The notes under the pieces: model-generated
Told to the model about the DNA's origin: nothing
Databases searched by the model: none
The model's input: the letters and a program-made list of their open reading frames with translations, nothing else
Shown: positions 1 to 8,660 of the stretch, in pieces
Position numbering within the stretch: the first letter of the stretch is position 1
How the letters are laid out: each line of letters opens with the position of its first letter
Made by a program: the position numbers and the translations under genes
From: Actinomycetota bacterium
Lineage (GTDB): Bacteria > Actinomycetota > Actinomycetes > Nanopelagicales > Nanopelagicaceae
Length of the DNA: 64,000 nt
Reading direction: 5' to 3'
Assembly (NCBI GenBank): GCA_015660815.1
Contig: JACSDF010000005.1
Span: 22,512-86,511 of the forward strand

Positions 1-359
1 GGGCGGGCGTTACTAAAACACAACTTAATTCCATTGTATGCCGCTGGATTATGGCTTGCTGTAAACATAGCGCCCGGTAAACCTAATTTCCCTGAGGCGA
101 AATACAACATGTCTGTTGAAGCAAGACCAATTCTCATTACATCCAACCCTGTTGAATTAACACCAGCCGAGAATGCTTGAGCCAATTCTGAGGAAGACGG
201 GCGCATGTCTTCGGCAACGATTACTGTTGCCGGTTCGCGCTCCAGCTGTAGGAAGCGCGCAAAAGCTAAACCTGTTGCGAAAGAAAAATCAGGCGTCATC
301 TCTGTATCTACGAGCCCGCGAATATCGTAAGCCTTAAATATATTTGGAATCTGACTCAT
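1..359 (-). CDS. manB: Phosphomannomutase/phosphoglucomutase, N-terminal part (cut by window edge)
   Basis: Interconverts hexose-6-phosphate and hexose-1-phosphate, here probably mannose, feeding GDP-mannose and cell-envelope glycans. Only the first 119 codons are visible. The family motif KAYDIRG is at residues 9-15 and the phosphoserine loop TASHNP at 100-105, with Ser102 the expected phosphorylated residue. The ATG at 359 gives the usual N-terminus of the family. It lies downstream of DUF3499 and in the same block as a nucleotidyltransferase (5591-6598), an arrangement like Rv3257c-Rv3264c in Mycobacterium tuberculosis. The specificity (mannose versus glucose) is inferred from that context. 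Confidence 0.93.
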   Translation of the reverse strand, partial: MSQIPNIFKAYDIRGLVDTEMTPDFSFATGLAFARFLQLEREPATVIVAEDMRPSSSELAQAFSAGVNSTGLDVMRIGLASTDMLYFASGKLGLPGAMFTASHNPAAYNGIKLCFSNAR

Positions 360-369
360 TTCAAATTTT

Positions 370-747
370 TTATGAAGGAACGGCGCGTAGGTGACCTCTA
401 CGGCCAATCTGAGTTTGCTTGCCCTCACTAATTGAATTGTCCAGCGAGTTAATAGGAACCATTGCAACTTCACGAACCGCATCGGCAATAGCCATAAGGT
501 CATCTTCAGAAGGTCCGCGCTCTTCTCCGGTTAACTCTTGTTTTAACACACTCCAACCATGTGGAACTTTAAGTCTCTCCCCATGCAAAAGACATAAGTC
601 ATATGCATGCGGCTCGCTAAAAGTCGCAAGTGGACCAACTACAGCCATAGATTCAGCATAGATATAGGTCAAGGTCATAGTAGCCACCGCGCGACAACCA
701 ACGCGCGAGCAACCTCTTCCTAACTTTGCGTGAGAACTCATAAACAT
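370..747 (-). CDS. DUF3499 family protein
   Basis: Small actinobacterial protein of unknown function, found next to phosphomannomutase in many genomes. Conserved pieces are an N-terminal CSRVGC pair of cysteines, the stretch around GPLATFSEPHAYDLC and a following histidine, which together look like a Cys/His metal site. A C-terminal GRRGHLR motif is also present. The reading frame is open up to a TTG at 786 that overlaps the upstream stop (TTGA), so the protein may start there with 13 extra residues. The ATG codons at 747 and 741 are the alternatives, and none has a clear ribosome binding site. I use 747. The family is recognised by motif recall, not by a search. Confidence 0.85.
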   Translation of the reverse strand: MFMSSHAKLGRGCSRVGCRAVATMTLTYIYAESMAVVGPLATFSEPHAYDLCLLHGERLKVPHGWSVLKQELTGEERGPSEDDLMAIADAVREVAMVPINSLDNSISEGKQTQIGRRGHLRAVPS

Positions 748-782
748 AAGATTAGTCGGAATGCTTGGTTTTTTTGGGATTG

Positions 783-2087
783 TCAAGGATTTAAAACGCG
801 AATGTTTGATTGAGGAATTTCGACCTTGGTTAATAGACTTCCTGGAGTGATTGGCACATACCCATAACCATGAATAGATGCGACTAGTGCGCCGGCATAG
901 GTTTCTCGACCCGCTTCAATTATTGTGATTGAACGCGCAGATTTAGGTACTCGCCACGTTGCGACATCGCTACCTTTGATACTAACAATGCTTGTCTTAC
1001 CATTAACCAGAGCCACCTCGATCTTGACGGCGATTGAATCGGCTGCAAAAGCGATTGTAGGTGAGAGGCCAGTTACCGCCATTTTCATGGGAGTAAGCGC
1101 ACTCGTTGGGGTACTCCAAACAAAATCGCTTCGCCCATTAGTAATGTACTTCGAGTAGACAGCAGCAACTATTGGTTCATCTGAAGTTATTCGAACTGCG
1201 AACGAGCTTGCAACAATCTTTGGCGACAAAACTAACTCGGTCACAACTCCAGCTGTAATGTTACGGGAATTAAAGCCTACTGGAACAAAATTTCCGTTTT
1301 CAGATATGAGTTCTAGTGTAAAATTTGCATCAACATCTGCAGGTGCAAGAATTCGCAAAATGTGAGCGGCAGAAGGTTTTTGTCCATTTTTCAAGATTTG
1401 ATTCGGGATGGCAGGAATCACGAGAGTTTTAGCCGCCGAATTAACTGGATTAACAAAGTCGCCGCCAAGGGCCTTGAGGCCAGCTCCAAGTTCGTCAATC
1501 ATAAATGCATTAATTCGCCCCGAACGAGGAACTACTTGCACTGTCAAAGATTTATCACCGGTTGCAAGAGAGTCCAATGAAACGATCTTTAAACTTTTAG
1601 CCGCTACATTAATTGAAACCAGCGGCTGTTTACCATTTTCAGAGTAAACATTTAGGTCAATAATTGCTGCGCTCAATCCACTATTGATTACAACTATGCT
1701 TCCTCGAGTTCTCACATCGGAACTTCCACCTACGAACCATTGTGAGGATATTGGACCTGTGCACAGCGCGCCACCCGCCCAACTGCCGCTGCGACTCTGC
1801 CAAACGACTGGCGTAGTTCCAAGTGCAGAAATTACCAATGAGTCTTTTATTACCGGATAGCGAAGTACTTTAAATGGAATCGTTTTTGTACTTTTAGCTG
1901 CAAGGTTCTGGAACGCAGTTTTACCTGAAGCAATTGAGATTTGTGACGATAATCCATTCAACGTTGGTGGACACACAACTTCTGGATATGTCTCGGAGAA
2001 AACGGAAGATTTAGTTGTTACGGTTAATAATGTCGCTAGAGTAAATGAAAGCGCTACAGCCACGAGCGCGACAAACGATCGTTTCAT
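783..2087 (-). CDS. Secreted DUF5719-like protein
   Basis: Function unknown. The 434-residue protein begins with a positively charged signal sequence (MKRSF followed by about 20 hydrophobic residues). The rest is predicted extracellular beta-rich sequence, with repeated short strands rich in Ser, Val, Ile and Thr and no membrane segment. The start at 2087 is well supported: an AGAAGGAG ribosome binding site precedes it and it overlaps the stop of the upstream glycosyltransferase as ATGA. In other actinobacteria a protein of this type follows the same large glycosyltransferase, so a joint role in surface glycan assembly is likely but unproven. The family name is from synteny and general character. 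Confidence 0.75.
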   Translation of the reverse strand: MKRSFVALVAVALSFTLATLLTVTTKSSVFSETYPEVVCPPTLNGLSSQISIASGKTAFQNLAAKSTKTIPFKVLRYPVIKDSLVISALGTTPVVWQSRSGSWAGGALCTGPISSQWFVGGSSDVRTRGSIVVINSGLSAAIIDLNVYSENGKQPLVSINVAAKSLKIVSLDSLATGDKSLTVQVVPRSGRINAFMIDELGAGLKALGGDFVNPVNSAAKTLVIPAIPNQILKNGQKPSAAHILRILAPADVDANFTLELISENGNFVPVGFNSRNITAGVVTELVLSPKIVASSFAVRITSDEPIVAAVYSKYITNGRSDFVWSTPTSALTPMKMAVTGLSPTIAFAADSIAVKIEVALVNGKTSIVSIKGSDVATWRVPKSARSITIIEAGRETYAGALVASIHGYGYVPITPGSLLTKVEIPQSNIRVLNP

Positions 2088-5000
2088 GCGAGCTCCTTCT
2101 CGGATATTTCGCGCTTTCTTCGTCCGGCTGGTGCGGCGGCAATAATTACGACAATCCAAGCAATTAATTGAAAGGAAAGCCATGCGCGCCTGATAGTGCC
2201 ATCATGCAAGAGGGAGATTTCACCTGACTCCGTTGCAGTAAATACAGGTAAGCCAAGTTCGCTTACGCTGCGCTCCAAGCGGTATCCATTTTGCAGAACA
2301 AGCCATGAACGGTCATAACTCTCTGTGAGCAATACTTCTCCCCGGTGGGTAACTATTACTCGCGCCCCAATCTCACCAGCTTCAAGAAGTTCTCGCTCTC
2401 CGTCTTTTCCTACCAGCACAAGTCGACCGGTCACTCCCGCTACGCGCCAAACCACTCCTGCCGAAGTAGCAGAGGCACGAGTAAATCCACCGAGACCGTC
2501 AATTGTACGAATAATATTTCTATCAAAAGGGGTTTTTACAAATACATATTTGATTCCGAAATCTGCAAATACCTTACTGCTCGAAATTCCTGAGCCATCT
2601 AATAGCGCCTGTGCTGCGGCGGCTATCGCACTTACCTGAGGTGGCGCTACATCCGGCTCTCCCAGTGAAATATCTTTCCCGCGCGAAATATAATATTGAA
2701 TACTCTTTGAACTTCCACTCTTTATCTCTCGCAGCACGAGTGTCTTTGTGTCTTTCTCAATACTTAAGAAAGCTGGCATTACAGTTGAAGTGCTATTTTG
2801 AAGAGGTGAGTTCGCTCCCACAGAGACAGACCAACCTAAAGTTAGTATTGAATACACAAGTGAGAAAAGAAGTAGTAACGCTGCCAATATATGACGAAAA
2901 TGAAAATTACTTGTAATCAGAACTGATCTCAACCGATCAAGAATTACTACACCCGCCATACAAGCTGCGCCAGTTGCCCCAACTAAGAAAATACCTACCC
3001 AAACCCTTGAAGGCGCTGAATCTCCGTGTGAAGCTATTGAAAAAGATGAGAAGAAAATAGCGGCAGAAAGGAAACCAGTGCCGAATAAGGCAATAACTCT
3101 GGCCCTACTCGAAGAAAAAAGTGCAACACATAGAATTAGTGGCAAAGGGCTGATTAACCACCATGGCAGAGAACCGATTCCACCTGGGTTTCCGAGAATT
3201 ACAAGATGAGCCTGGCCACCGGCAAGTGAAAGTCCAGGTTCGCTGAGGAATTTTGATGGTGCACCTAGTGCCTCGAATGAATATGGTGCGGTAAGGAGGA
3301 ATGGCACCATTAGCAGCGTCACGCGCTTTTTAAGACGCTCCAGAAATAGTGGCCTATTTTTATCTCCAGCAAAGCTCTCATAATCCCCATACAGTGCAAA
3401 CAAAGTTAAACCTAAGAGAATCACAAAAACTGAGAGTGTGAACGCAGTTAGCACTGCAACGACTAAAGATATTATGAAAATTCGACGCCAAGAATGTAAC
3501 TCTATTTCTTTCCAGTGTATTAAAAGAATTGGAATTTGCGGCGCGATTATGAGGGCGACCACCGTAGCTAGGCGTCCAGAATTAACTGCCGCTATAGCGA
3601 CGGGAGAAATAGCATAGATAAAACTGGCCGAGACACTAATCCACATGTTTTGTGTACTCTTTTTAAATAATCTAAGAGATGACCACATCATCAATATCGG
3701 TGCTACGAGAAAGAAAAGCGTTAAGAAAGCCGATGCCTTCCCAAAAAATATGGTCGCACACAATGCAAGGATGGCAATCCATGGCGGTGCGGCTTGAGAC
3801 GTGCCCATTCCAACTTGATGCCAAGATTCAAAGTAGCTTTTCCATAAATCGCGTGCCCCGTCTGGTGACATGGGAAGCGCTCCACCAATGAGGGATCCGA
3901 GACGCATTCTAGATGCAACAAGGGTAATCAAGGTTAGAAAAATAAACCCTGCAACCTCCGGTTTTTTAAAGAGATTAATCCATTGCACGCTTTTAGTTGG
4001 TACGAGTAAATCTTCATCTTCAACTGAATCTAGTATTGATGTCGAAGCCACACCACTATCTGGAAGTAATCGAGAACGAATAGCCTCAAAGAAACGTGAA
4101 GTCGAAAGACGTAACTGCGACCATCGTGGTGGGATGTATCCAGAAACTATTCGGGAAGATACGAATCGCTTTGCTCTACGATCTTTGCGAGCTTTAACAA
4201 TTAATGTTGGTTTAACAATAAGTGATGCCACTGCCAGTAACTCATCACTTGCATATCCCGGAAGTTTTACTAATAAATAACCGACCGAGCGCACCATCGC
4301 CGAGCTGAGAAGTTGAAAGGCAAGCCATGGAATCATCCACCAAGAGGAGTTTGCAAGAAGTACATATGCAGCATTGCGACGGTCAAGCAAGAGCGGACGA
4401 TGTAAAAAAGCACCTTCTACATCAACGATTCGTCGCTCGCTTGCAGCTGCCTGAGCATGGAAAACAACTGCCGAAGTAGCTGCAATAACCGTGTGTCCAG
4501 CCACGCGAGCGCGCCAACCAAAATCGACATCGTCACGAAAGAGTCCTAAATTCTTATCAAAGCCACCGATCTCTTCAAAAATCTCTCGTCTGATTAATGC
4601 ACCGGCTGTGCTAACTGAAAGAACATCGTGAATTCCATCGTGTTGTCCTTGGTCGTATTCAAGTGGCTCTAACCCAGTCCACCGAGCACCATTGCCCGCA
4701 ATACTTACTCCTGCTTCGAGCAAGTGAGTGCGATCGTGCCAACCAAGTAGTTTTGGTCCCACCATTGCTACTTGCGGGCGGTCCTCAACTGCTTGAAGTA
4801 AGAATTCAAGTGCAGTTGGAGAAGGCGCACAGTCATCATGAATTAACCAAATCCATTCGATCGTTTCAGTTTGGACTGGCTTCAAAGATTCAACACCCAT
4901 TGCTACTGCTTCACCAAAACCAGTTGTGCGGTCGGCATCAATTACAGGAATTCGTGCTGACTTAAGAAGTTGTTGCGTAGAATCTTTGGATGCAGTGTCA

Positions 5001-5134
5001 ACCGCAACAATGTAATCGAGTGGTCGAGTCTGGGATGTAAGAGCGGCAACGCTTTCTGGCAACCACGCTTGTCCATCGTGTGAAACGATAATCGCGCTAA
5101 CGCGATGCCGGCCTAGTGCGGCCTTTTCAGCCAT
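2084..5134 (-). CDS. Large membrane family 2 glycosyltransferase
   Basis: A 1016-residue fusion of a GT-A domain (about residues 10-250) with a long multi-spanning membrane region. The GT2 domain shows the start VSAIIVSHDGQ, the nucleotide site DTASKDST and the HDDC metal motif near residue 115. The region from about 260 to the C-terminus contains at least ten hydrophobic segments interrupted by extracytoplasmic loops, ending in a final helix and the basic tail GRRKREISEKELA. Length and layout match the large actinobacterial glycosyltransferase found beside whiB and manB. It probably transfers sugars to a lipid-linked or surface acceptor. It follows whiB by 27 bp and is translationally coupled to the DUF5719-like gene. 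Confidence 0.88.
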   Translation of the reverse strand: MAEKAALGRHRVSAIIVSHDGQAWLPESVAALTSQTRPLDYIVAVDTASKDSTQQLLKSARIPVIDADRTTGFGEAVAMGVESLKPVQTETIEWIWLIHDDCAPSPTALEFLLQAVEDRPQVAMVGPKLLGWHDRTHLLEAGVSIAGNGARWTGLEPLEYDQGQHDGIHDVLSVSTAGALIRREIFEEIGGFDKNLGLFRDDVDFGWRARVAGHTVIAATSAVVFHAQAAASERRIVDVEGAFLHRPLLLDRRNAAYVLLANSSWWMIPWLAFQLLSSAMVRSVGYLLVKLPGYASDELLAVASLIVKPTLIVKARKDRRAKRFVSSRIVSGYIPPRWSQLRLSTSRFFEAIRSRLLPDSGVASTSILDSVEDEDLLVPTKSVQWINLFKKPEVAGFIFLTLITLVASRMRLGSLIGGALPMSPDGARDLWKSYFESWHQVGMGTSQAAPPWIAILALCATIFFGKASAFLTLFFLVAPILMMWSSLRLFKKSTQNMWISVSASFIYAISPVAIAAVNSGRLATVVALIIAPQIPILLIHWKEIELHSWRRIFIISLVVAVLTAFTLSVFVILLGLTLFALYGDYESFAGDKNRPLFLERLKKRVTLLMVPFLLTAPYSFEALGAPSKFLSEPGLSLAGGQAHLVILGNPGGIGSLPWWLISPLPLILCVALFSSSRARVIALFGTGFLSAAIFFSSFSIASHGDSAPSRVWVGIFLVGATGAACMAGVVILDRLRSVLITSNFHFRHILAALLLLFSLVYSILTLGWSVSVGANSPLQNSTSTVMPAFLSIEKDTKTLVLREIKSGSSKSIQYYISRGKDISLGEPDVAPPQVSAIAAAAQALLDGSGISSSKVFADFGIKYVFVKTPFDRNIIRTIDGLGGFTRASATSAGVVWRVAGVTGRLVLVGKDGERELLEAGEIGARVIVTHRGEVLLTESYDRSWLVLQNGYRLERSVSELGLPVFTATESGEISLLHDGTIRRAWLSFQLIAWIVVIIAAAPAGRRKREISEKELA

Positions 5135-5161
5135 GACATTGACCCTTGGAAAGCTGCGAGA

Positions 5162-5461
5162 TTACGCAGAACGACGCTTTAAGCGTCGACGTTCGCGCTC
5201 TGATAATCCGCCCCAAATTCCAAAACGTTCATCATGAGCAAGTGCGTACTCGAGGCACTCTGATCTAACATCGCAGGAGAGACAGACACGTTTGGCTTCG
5301 CGAGTTGAGCCACCCTTTTCAGGGAAGAAGGCTTCGGGATCAGTTTGGGCGCAGAGCGAGCGCTCTTGCCAAGAGAGCTCAATATTCTCGCCACTCACCA
5401 AGGTAATTTTTGGTCCAGTTGTGGGGACAGGGGAGTTTGTGGCTTCAGGTCGGATCGGCAT
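5162..5461 (-). CDS. whiB: WhiB-family iron-sulfur transcriptional regulator
   Basis: A 99-residue Wbl protein. The four cysteines that bind a [4Fe-4S] cluster are C37, C60, C63 and C69, followed by the GIWGG turn (81-85) and a basic C-terminal tail RRRLKRRSA for DNA or sigma-factor contact. The position beside manB, DUF3499 and the large glycosyltransferase corresponds to WhiB2/WhmD, which controls septation in mycobacteria and streptomycetes. The ATG at 5461 has an AAGGAG ribosome binding site 8 nt upstream. Its promoter is near-consensus and overlaps a perfect palindrome (see 5524-5552). The WhiB2-type assignment is by context. Confidence 0.96.
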   Translation of the reverse strand: MPIRPEATNSPVPTTGPKITLVSGENIELSWQERSLCAQTDPEAFFPEKGGSTREAKRVCLSCDVRSECLEYALAHDERFGIWGGLSERERRRLKRRSA

Positions 5462-5523
5462 ACCGATTCTCCTTAATAGCTTTTGTGTCTCATCCCTCGT
5501 GGAAAAGACTTACTTAAGAGTGA

Positions 5524-5552
5524 ATTACACGCGTGTAAGTCGAATATGTCAA
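5524..5552 (-). promoter_or_regulatory. whiB promoter, near-consensus sigma-A type
   Basis: On the minus strand a perfect -35 box TTGACA (5547-5552) is followed by 17 bp and the -10 box TGTAAT (5524-5529). Transcription would start near 5517, giving a leader of about 55 nt with a Shine-Dalgarno sequence. This is one of the strongest promoters readable in the window and contrasts with the -10-only leaderless promoters elsewhere. Confidence 0.75.
5525..5538. promoter_or_regulatory. Perfect 14-bp palindrome over the whiB -10 box (candidate operator)
   Basis: TTACACGCGTGTAA reads the same on both strands and overlaps five bases of the -10 box and the adjacent spacer. A dimeric regulator bound here would block polymerase. 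The protein that binds it is unknown; WhiB itself or a TetR-like protein are possibilities. Confidence 0.55.
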
Positions 5553-5590
5553 GCGAAAGTAGAGGGCAGATGCCGCAATTTCAATAAAAA

Positions 5591-6598
5591 CTACTCTGGA
5601 ATGGGCAGAATCTCATCCTTGGTCACAAAAGAGGCCTCAATGTGTGAATTTTGACTCACTACTGCACCGCTTGCGATGAATGAATTAATCACACGAGCTC
5701 CGGCACCGATGGTCACTCCACGATCAATAATCGAACCAGTTATGTGTGTTTGTGCTCCAATACGTGAATCAGCGCCAATACATGAAGCTCCATCAATGAT
5801 TGCACTGGAGTCAACTTCTGCAGTAGCCATGATTAGTGAATGTTTATCATGGAAATCAATTTCAGCCATTGAAAATGCAGATGAGTGGCTTAACCCTTGT
5901 ACTAAATCACGTGAACCTTGCAATAGGGCTTTTGGTGTACCAATATCTAACCAGTATGAATCATCTATAAAACCAAATACTTTTTTACCACTTGAAATGA
6001 GCTCTGGGAAAATTTCACGCTCGACACTAATCACTGTGTCCTTAGGAATTGCATTTACTATGCTGGGATTAAAGACATAGCAGCCGGCATTTATTGAGTG
6101 TGAAATCGGATTCTCCATTTTTTCTAGAAAAGCAGTAACTCGACCAGATTCATCAGTAGGAACGCAGCCATACGCCCGTGCATCTTCAACGGTCGTTAAA
6201 TGAAGTGTTACATCTGCACCATGCTCTTCATGTTGGCGAATTTGCTCTTTCAAATTGTGTGAACTCAAAACATCACCATTAAAAACAACAATTGATTCTT
6301 GGGTGTTTAACAGCTGTGCAGCATTGGCAATTGCACCTCCAGTACCAAGCGGTACTTTTTCAACTGCATACAGCAGCTTCATTCCCCATGCAGATCCATC
6401 TCCAAAATATGGAGTGAAAAGTTCAGCTAAGTAAGCAGTTGCTAGGACTACGGTAGTAATACCAGCATCTCTTGCCATAGCTAGTTGATGTTCTGTCACT
6501 GGCAAACCTGCCACAGTTAGCATTGGTTTAGGAGTGTGCTTTGTTAGTGGCATCAACCGGGTACCAAAACCACCAACTAAGAGAATACCTACGGCCAT
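5591..6598 (-). CDS. manC: Sugar-1-phosphate nucleotidyltransferase (mannose-1-phosphate guanylyltransferase-like)
   Basis: Activates a hexose-1-phosphate with NTP. The N-terminal nucleotidyltransferase domain (residues 1-235) has the signature GGFGTRLMPLTKHTPKPM at 9-26 and a metal-binding VFNGDVL near residue 107. The C-terminal part (about 245-335) carries hexapeptide left-handed beta-helix repeats, as in eukaryotic-type GMPPB enzymes. With manB nearby this is most simply GDP-mannose synthesis, equivalent to Rv3264c. A glucose-1-phosphate enzyme cannot be excluded. The start ATG is 4 bp after the dapC stop, so it is probably co-transcribed with dapC. Confidence 0.85.
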   Translation of the reverse strand: MAVGILLVGGFGTRLMPLTKHTPKPMLTVAGLPVTEHQLAMARDAGITTVVLATAYLAELFTPYFGDGSAWGMKLLYAVEKVPLGTGGAIANAAQLLNTQESIVVFNGDVLSSHNLKEQIRQHEEHGADVTLHLTTVEDARAYGCVPTDESGRVTAFLEKMENPISHSINAGCYVFNPSIVNAIPKDTVISVEREIFPELISSGKKVFGFIDDSYWLDIGTPKALLQGSRDLVQGLSHSSAFSMAEIDFHDKHSLIMATAEVDSSAIIDGASCIGADSRIGAQTHITGSIIDRGVTIGAGARVINSFIASGAVVSQNSHIEASFVTKDEILPIPE

Positions 6599-6602
6599 AT
6601 AA

Positions 6603-7667
6603 CTATGCTTTCAATCGATGCGCAGCGGATTCAATGTGCTCATCCGTTGCAGTCATAGCTAATCGAATATGACGTGCCCCTGCAAGGCCATAAAAACTGC
6701 CCGGCGTGGCTAATATGCCTCGATGTGCAAGCCAATCAACGCTCTCCCAAGCATCTTCACCACGAGTACACCACAGATATAAACCTGAGTTGCTGAATTC
6801 GATGTGAAATCCAGCTGCCTCAAGTGCAGGACGCAAAACATCTCGTCGCGAGTTATAACGAGAACGCTGCTCGGCAACATGGTGATCATCACCGAGCGCA
6901 ACAGTCATTGCTTTCTGTACAGGAAGCGGAACCATCATTCCTCCATGTTTACGAAGTTCACGGATTCGGGCGATAAGCACAGAGTCGCCAATCATGAAAG
7001 CGGCGCGATACCCTGCCATGGAAGAGCGCTTAGATAGCGAATGAACAGCAAGAATATTTCTATTATCACCGCCGCTTTGAGATAGGACGGAGTAAGAAGT
7101 TGCAGTGTGATCAAATTCAACATAACACTCATCTGAAACTAGAATTGAATTATTAGTGCGCGCCCATTGGATACAGGCTCTTATTTCTTCAACACTATGG
7201 GTTCGCCCCGTAGGATTAGATGGTGAGTTCATCCATGCCAAATCCGCAGAAGGCCATGTGGAGGCATCTATTTCAACTTCAATTGATTGTGCCTGCGCAA
7301 TCAAGGCACCAACGTGATATGTCGGATAAGCAATTTTTGGAATAAGAACTTTTCGTGATTCTAGAATTGTTGGGAGCCATGCCACTAACTCTTTCGATCC
7401 AATGAGCGGTAGTACATCAAACTCACCGCTTGCACCCAGTCGATGCGTTGCCCATTCCTTAATCGCCACGCGTAGCTCGGGTGTTCCGGCAGTGACTGGA
7501 TAACCAGGAGAGTTCGAAGCATCGCGAAATGATTTTTGAATAAATTCTGGGGTTGGATCTACCGGTGTTCCTTGAGATAAATCTATGATCCCATCTGGGT
7601 GTGAACGTGCGATATCCCCATATGGAGCCAGAGCATCCCAAGGAAAATCTGGGAGTTGTTCACGCAA
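6603..7667 (-). CDS. dapC: Succinyldiaminopimelate transaminase DapC
   Basis: A PLP-dependent class I/II aminotransferase that converts N-succinyl-2-amino-6-ketopimelate to N-succinyl-LL-diaminopimelate in lysine and peptidoglycan synthesis. The 354-residue length and the N-terminus (FPWDALAPY, then DLSQGTPVDPTP) are typical of actinobacterial DapC. The PLP lysine lies in HSLSKRSSMAGYR, and the SNPTGR motif is present. The start appears to be TTG at 7667, six bases after the ferredoxin stop. The pairing of fdxA with dapC is standard in actinobacteria. DapD is encoded at 23359, so the succinylase route is supported from two loci. Confidence 0.92.
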   Translation of the reverse strand: MREQLPDFPWDALAPYGDIARSHPDGIIDLSQGTPVDPTPEFIQKSFRDASNSPGYPVTAGTPELRVAIKEWATHRLGASGEFDVLPLIGSKELVAWLPTILESRKVLIPKIAYPTYHVGALIAQAQSIEVEIDASTWPSADLAWMNSPSNPTGRTHSVEEIRACIQWARTNNSILVSDECYVEFDHTATSYSVLSQSGGDNRNILAVHSLSKRSSMAGYRAAFMIGDSVLIARIRELRKHGGMMVPLPVQKAMTVALGDDHHVAEQRSRYNSRRDVLRPALEAAGFHIEFSNSGLYLWCTRGEDAWESVDWLAHRGILATPGSFYGLAGARHIRLAMTATDEHIESAAHRLKA

Positions 7668-7673
7668 GAAGAA

Positions 7674-7994
7674 CTACTCGCTCTTTGGAGGCAGGGCAGT
7701 TACTTGTGCGTGATCACTATTGGTTGGACCCATCTTGGCCGCGCCTCCAGGAGATCCAATTTCAACAAAAAATTCGGTATTGACTTTGCCAAACTCACTC
7801 CATTGGGCTGGAACATCATCTTCATAATAAATCGCCTCTACCGGGCAGACTGGCTCGCATGCACCGCAGTCGACGCACTCATCAGGCTGGATGTACAACA
7901 TACGTGAACCTTCATAGATGCAGTCCACAGGGCATTCAGCGATGCATGACTTATCTTTAACATCGACACACGGCTCGGCAATAATATATGTCAC
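7674..7994 (-). CDS. fdxA: Actinobacterial 7Fe-type ferredoxin
   Basis: A 106-residue electron carrier. Cysteines C9, C17, C21 and C25 and the second group C40, C43, C46 and C50 (CVDCGACEPVCP) match the two-cluster FdxA pattern. The N-terminal group spacing fits a [3Fe-4S] plus [4Fe-4S] protein. The C-terminal extension after residue 58 (PAQW, then NTEFF) is typical of the family. Translation starts at GTG 7994 behind a TGGAGG ribosome binding site. It sits directly upstream of dapC. It could serve the P450 at 44891 as redox partner, but nothing in the sequence links them. Confidence 0.94.
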   Translation of the reverse strand: MTYIIAEPCVDVKDKSCIAECPVDCIYEGSRMLYIQPDECVDCGACEPVCPVEAIYYEDDVPAQWSEFGKVNTEFFVEIGSPGGAAKMGPTNSDHAQVTALPPKSE

Positions 7995-8078
7995 TCTGTA
8001 GCCTCCAGATTAAATGATAATGAACGTGGCTGATTGTAATCGAATAGCCCTATCTCGCGCGATATTGAAGCGAAGGCT

Positions 8079-8084
8079 TATCGT
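8079..8084 (+). promoter_or_regulatory. Leaderless -10 box for the gene at 8091
   Basis: TATCGT ends 6 nt before the ATG at 8091, so transcription would begin at or next to the start codon. There is no Shine-Dalgarno sequence. Confidence 0.5.
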
Positions 8085-8090
8085 TGACCC

Positions 8091-8309
8091 ATGGCGAGCC
8101 TGCTCGAACTCCGTTTCGAAGCCCTCATTGGTAGGCGCCTTACAATCCGACTCCACGACCCCGAGGGCGGTTTTCGGGACATTGTTGGAATTTTAGAGAG
8201 TACACACTCATTGCGAAATAAAGAAAATCTACTAATTGAGTTCTCTCATGATGAGATTTTTATTTGGCGTGAAGTTATTGCCAAACCCGCAACGGGCATC
8301 AAACCTTAA
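8091..8309 (+). CDS. Small protein resembling the N-terminal domain of an actinobacterial GNAT protein
   Basis: A 72-residue protein with strand-rich sequence: RRLTIRLHDPEGGFRDIVGILES, then a second half ending REVIAKPATGIKP. I recall this pattern (a receptor-like small barrel with a 'D-x-x-G' turn and a final V-x-A-K-x-x-P) as the N-terminal domain of a GNAT acetyltransferase that is divergent from fdxA in Streptomyces and mycobacteria. Here only that domain exists and no acetyltransferase follows. The divergent position next to fdxA supports the identification. A TANNNT box lies 6 nt upstream. Function unknown. Confidence 0.65.
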   Translation: MASLLELRFEALIGRRLTIRLHDPEGGFRDIVGILESTHSLRNKENLLIEFSHDEIFIWREVIAKPATGIKP

Positions 8310-8318
8310 TAAATTGAG

Positions 8319-8660
8319 TTAATTTGGCAATAAAATCGCAATAACTAAGACAAGGAAACCTATATTCATCAGCGCTATTCCAACGGCGCTGGATGCAATT
8401 AAATACTCATCGCTTGCACCGGGATAGCCTGCACGCAAGACAACAACAATCCAGATGAAACTTGCCATCACCTTTAGAGATCGTTTCCCCCACTTGCGTC
8501 CAATGCACCAAATCCCGGTGCCCGTAGCAGCAAGACTCAGCAATAAACCGAATGGTGGTAGAGAGGCATGAATAAAAATTGAGGCAGCACCTAAAGCCCC
8601 CCCAAAAAATATTGAGTAAAAAAACTTCACTACAAAGTTATTCCCGAAGTCAAATCGCAT
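8319..8660 (-). CDS. Small conserved integral membrane protein downstream of mshB
   Basis: A 113-residue protein with about four hydrophobic helices (roughly residues 9-28, 32-50, 64-80 and 87-111) and few charged residues. I recognise no enzymatic motif. Its start lies inside the end of mshB (31-nt overlap), so the two are translated from one message. Mycobacteria also carry a small membrane protein gene (Rv1171) beside mshB. Function unknown. Confidence 0.8.
   Translation of the reverse strand: MRFDFGNNFVVKFFYSIFFGGALGAASIFIHASLPPFGLLLSLAATGTGIWCIGRKWGKRSLKVMASFIWIVVVLRAGYPGASDEYLIASSAVGIALMNIGFLVLVIAILLPN

Noticed and set aside
3870..4280. 136-codon plus-strand frame inside the large glycosyltransferase
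   Set aside because: Antisense shadow with no family resemblance; the minus-strand gene is continuous and convincing.
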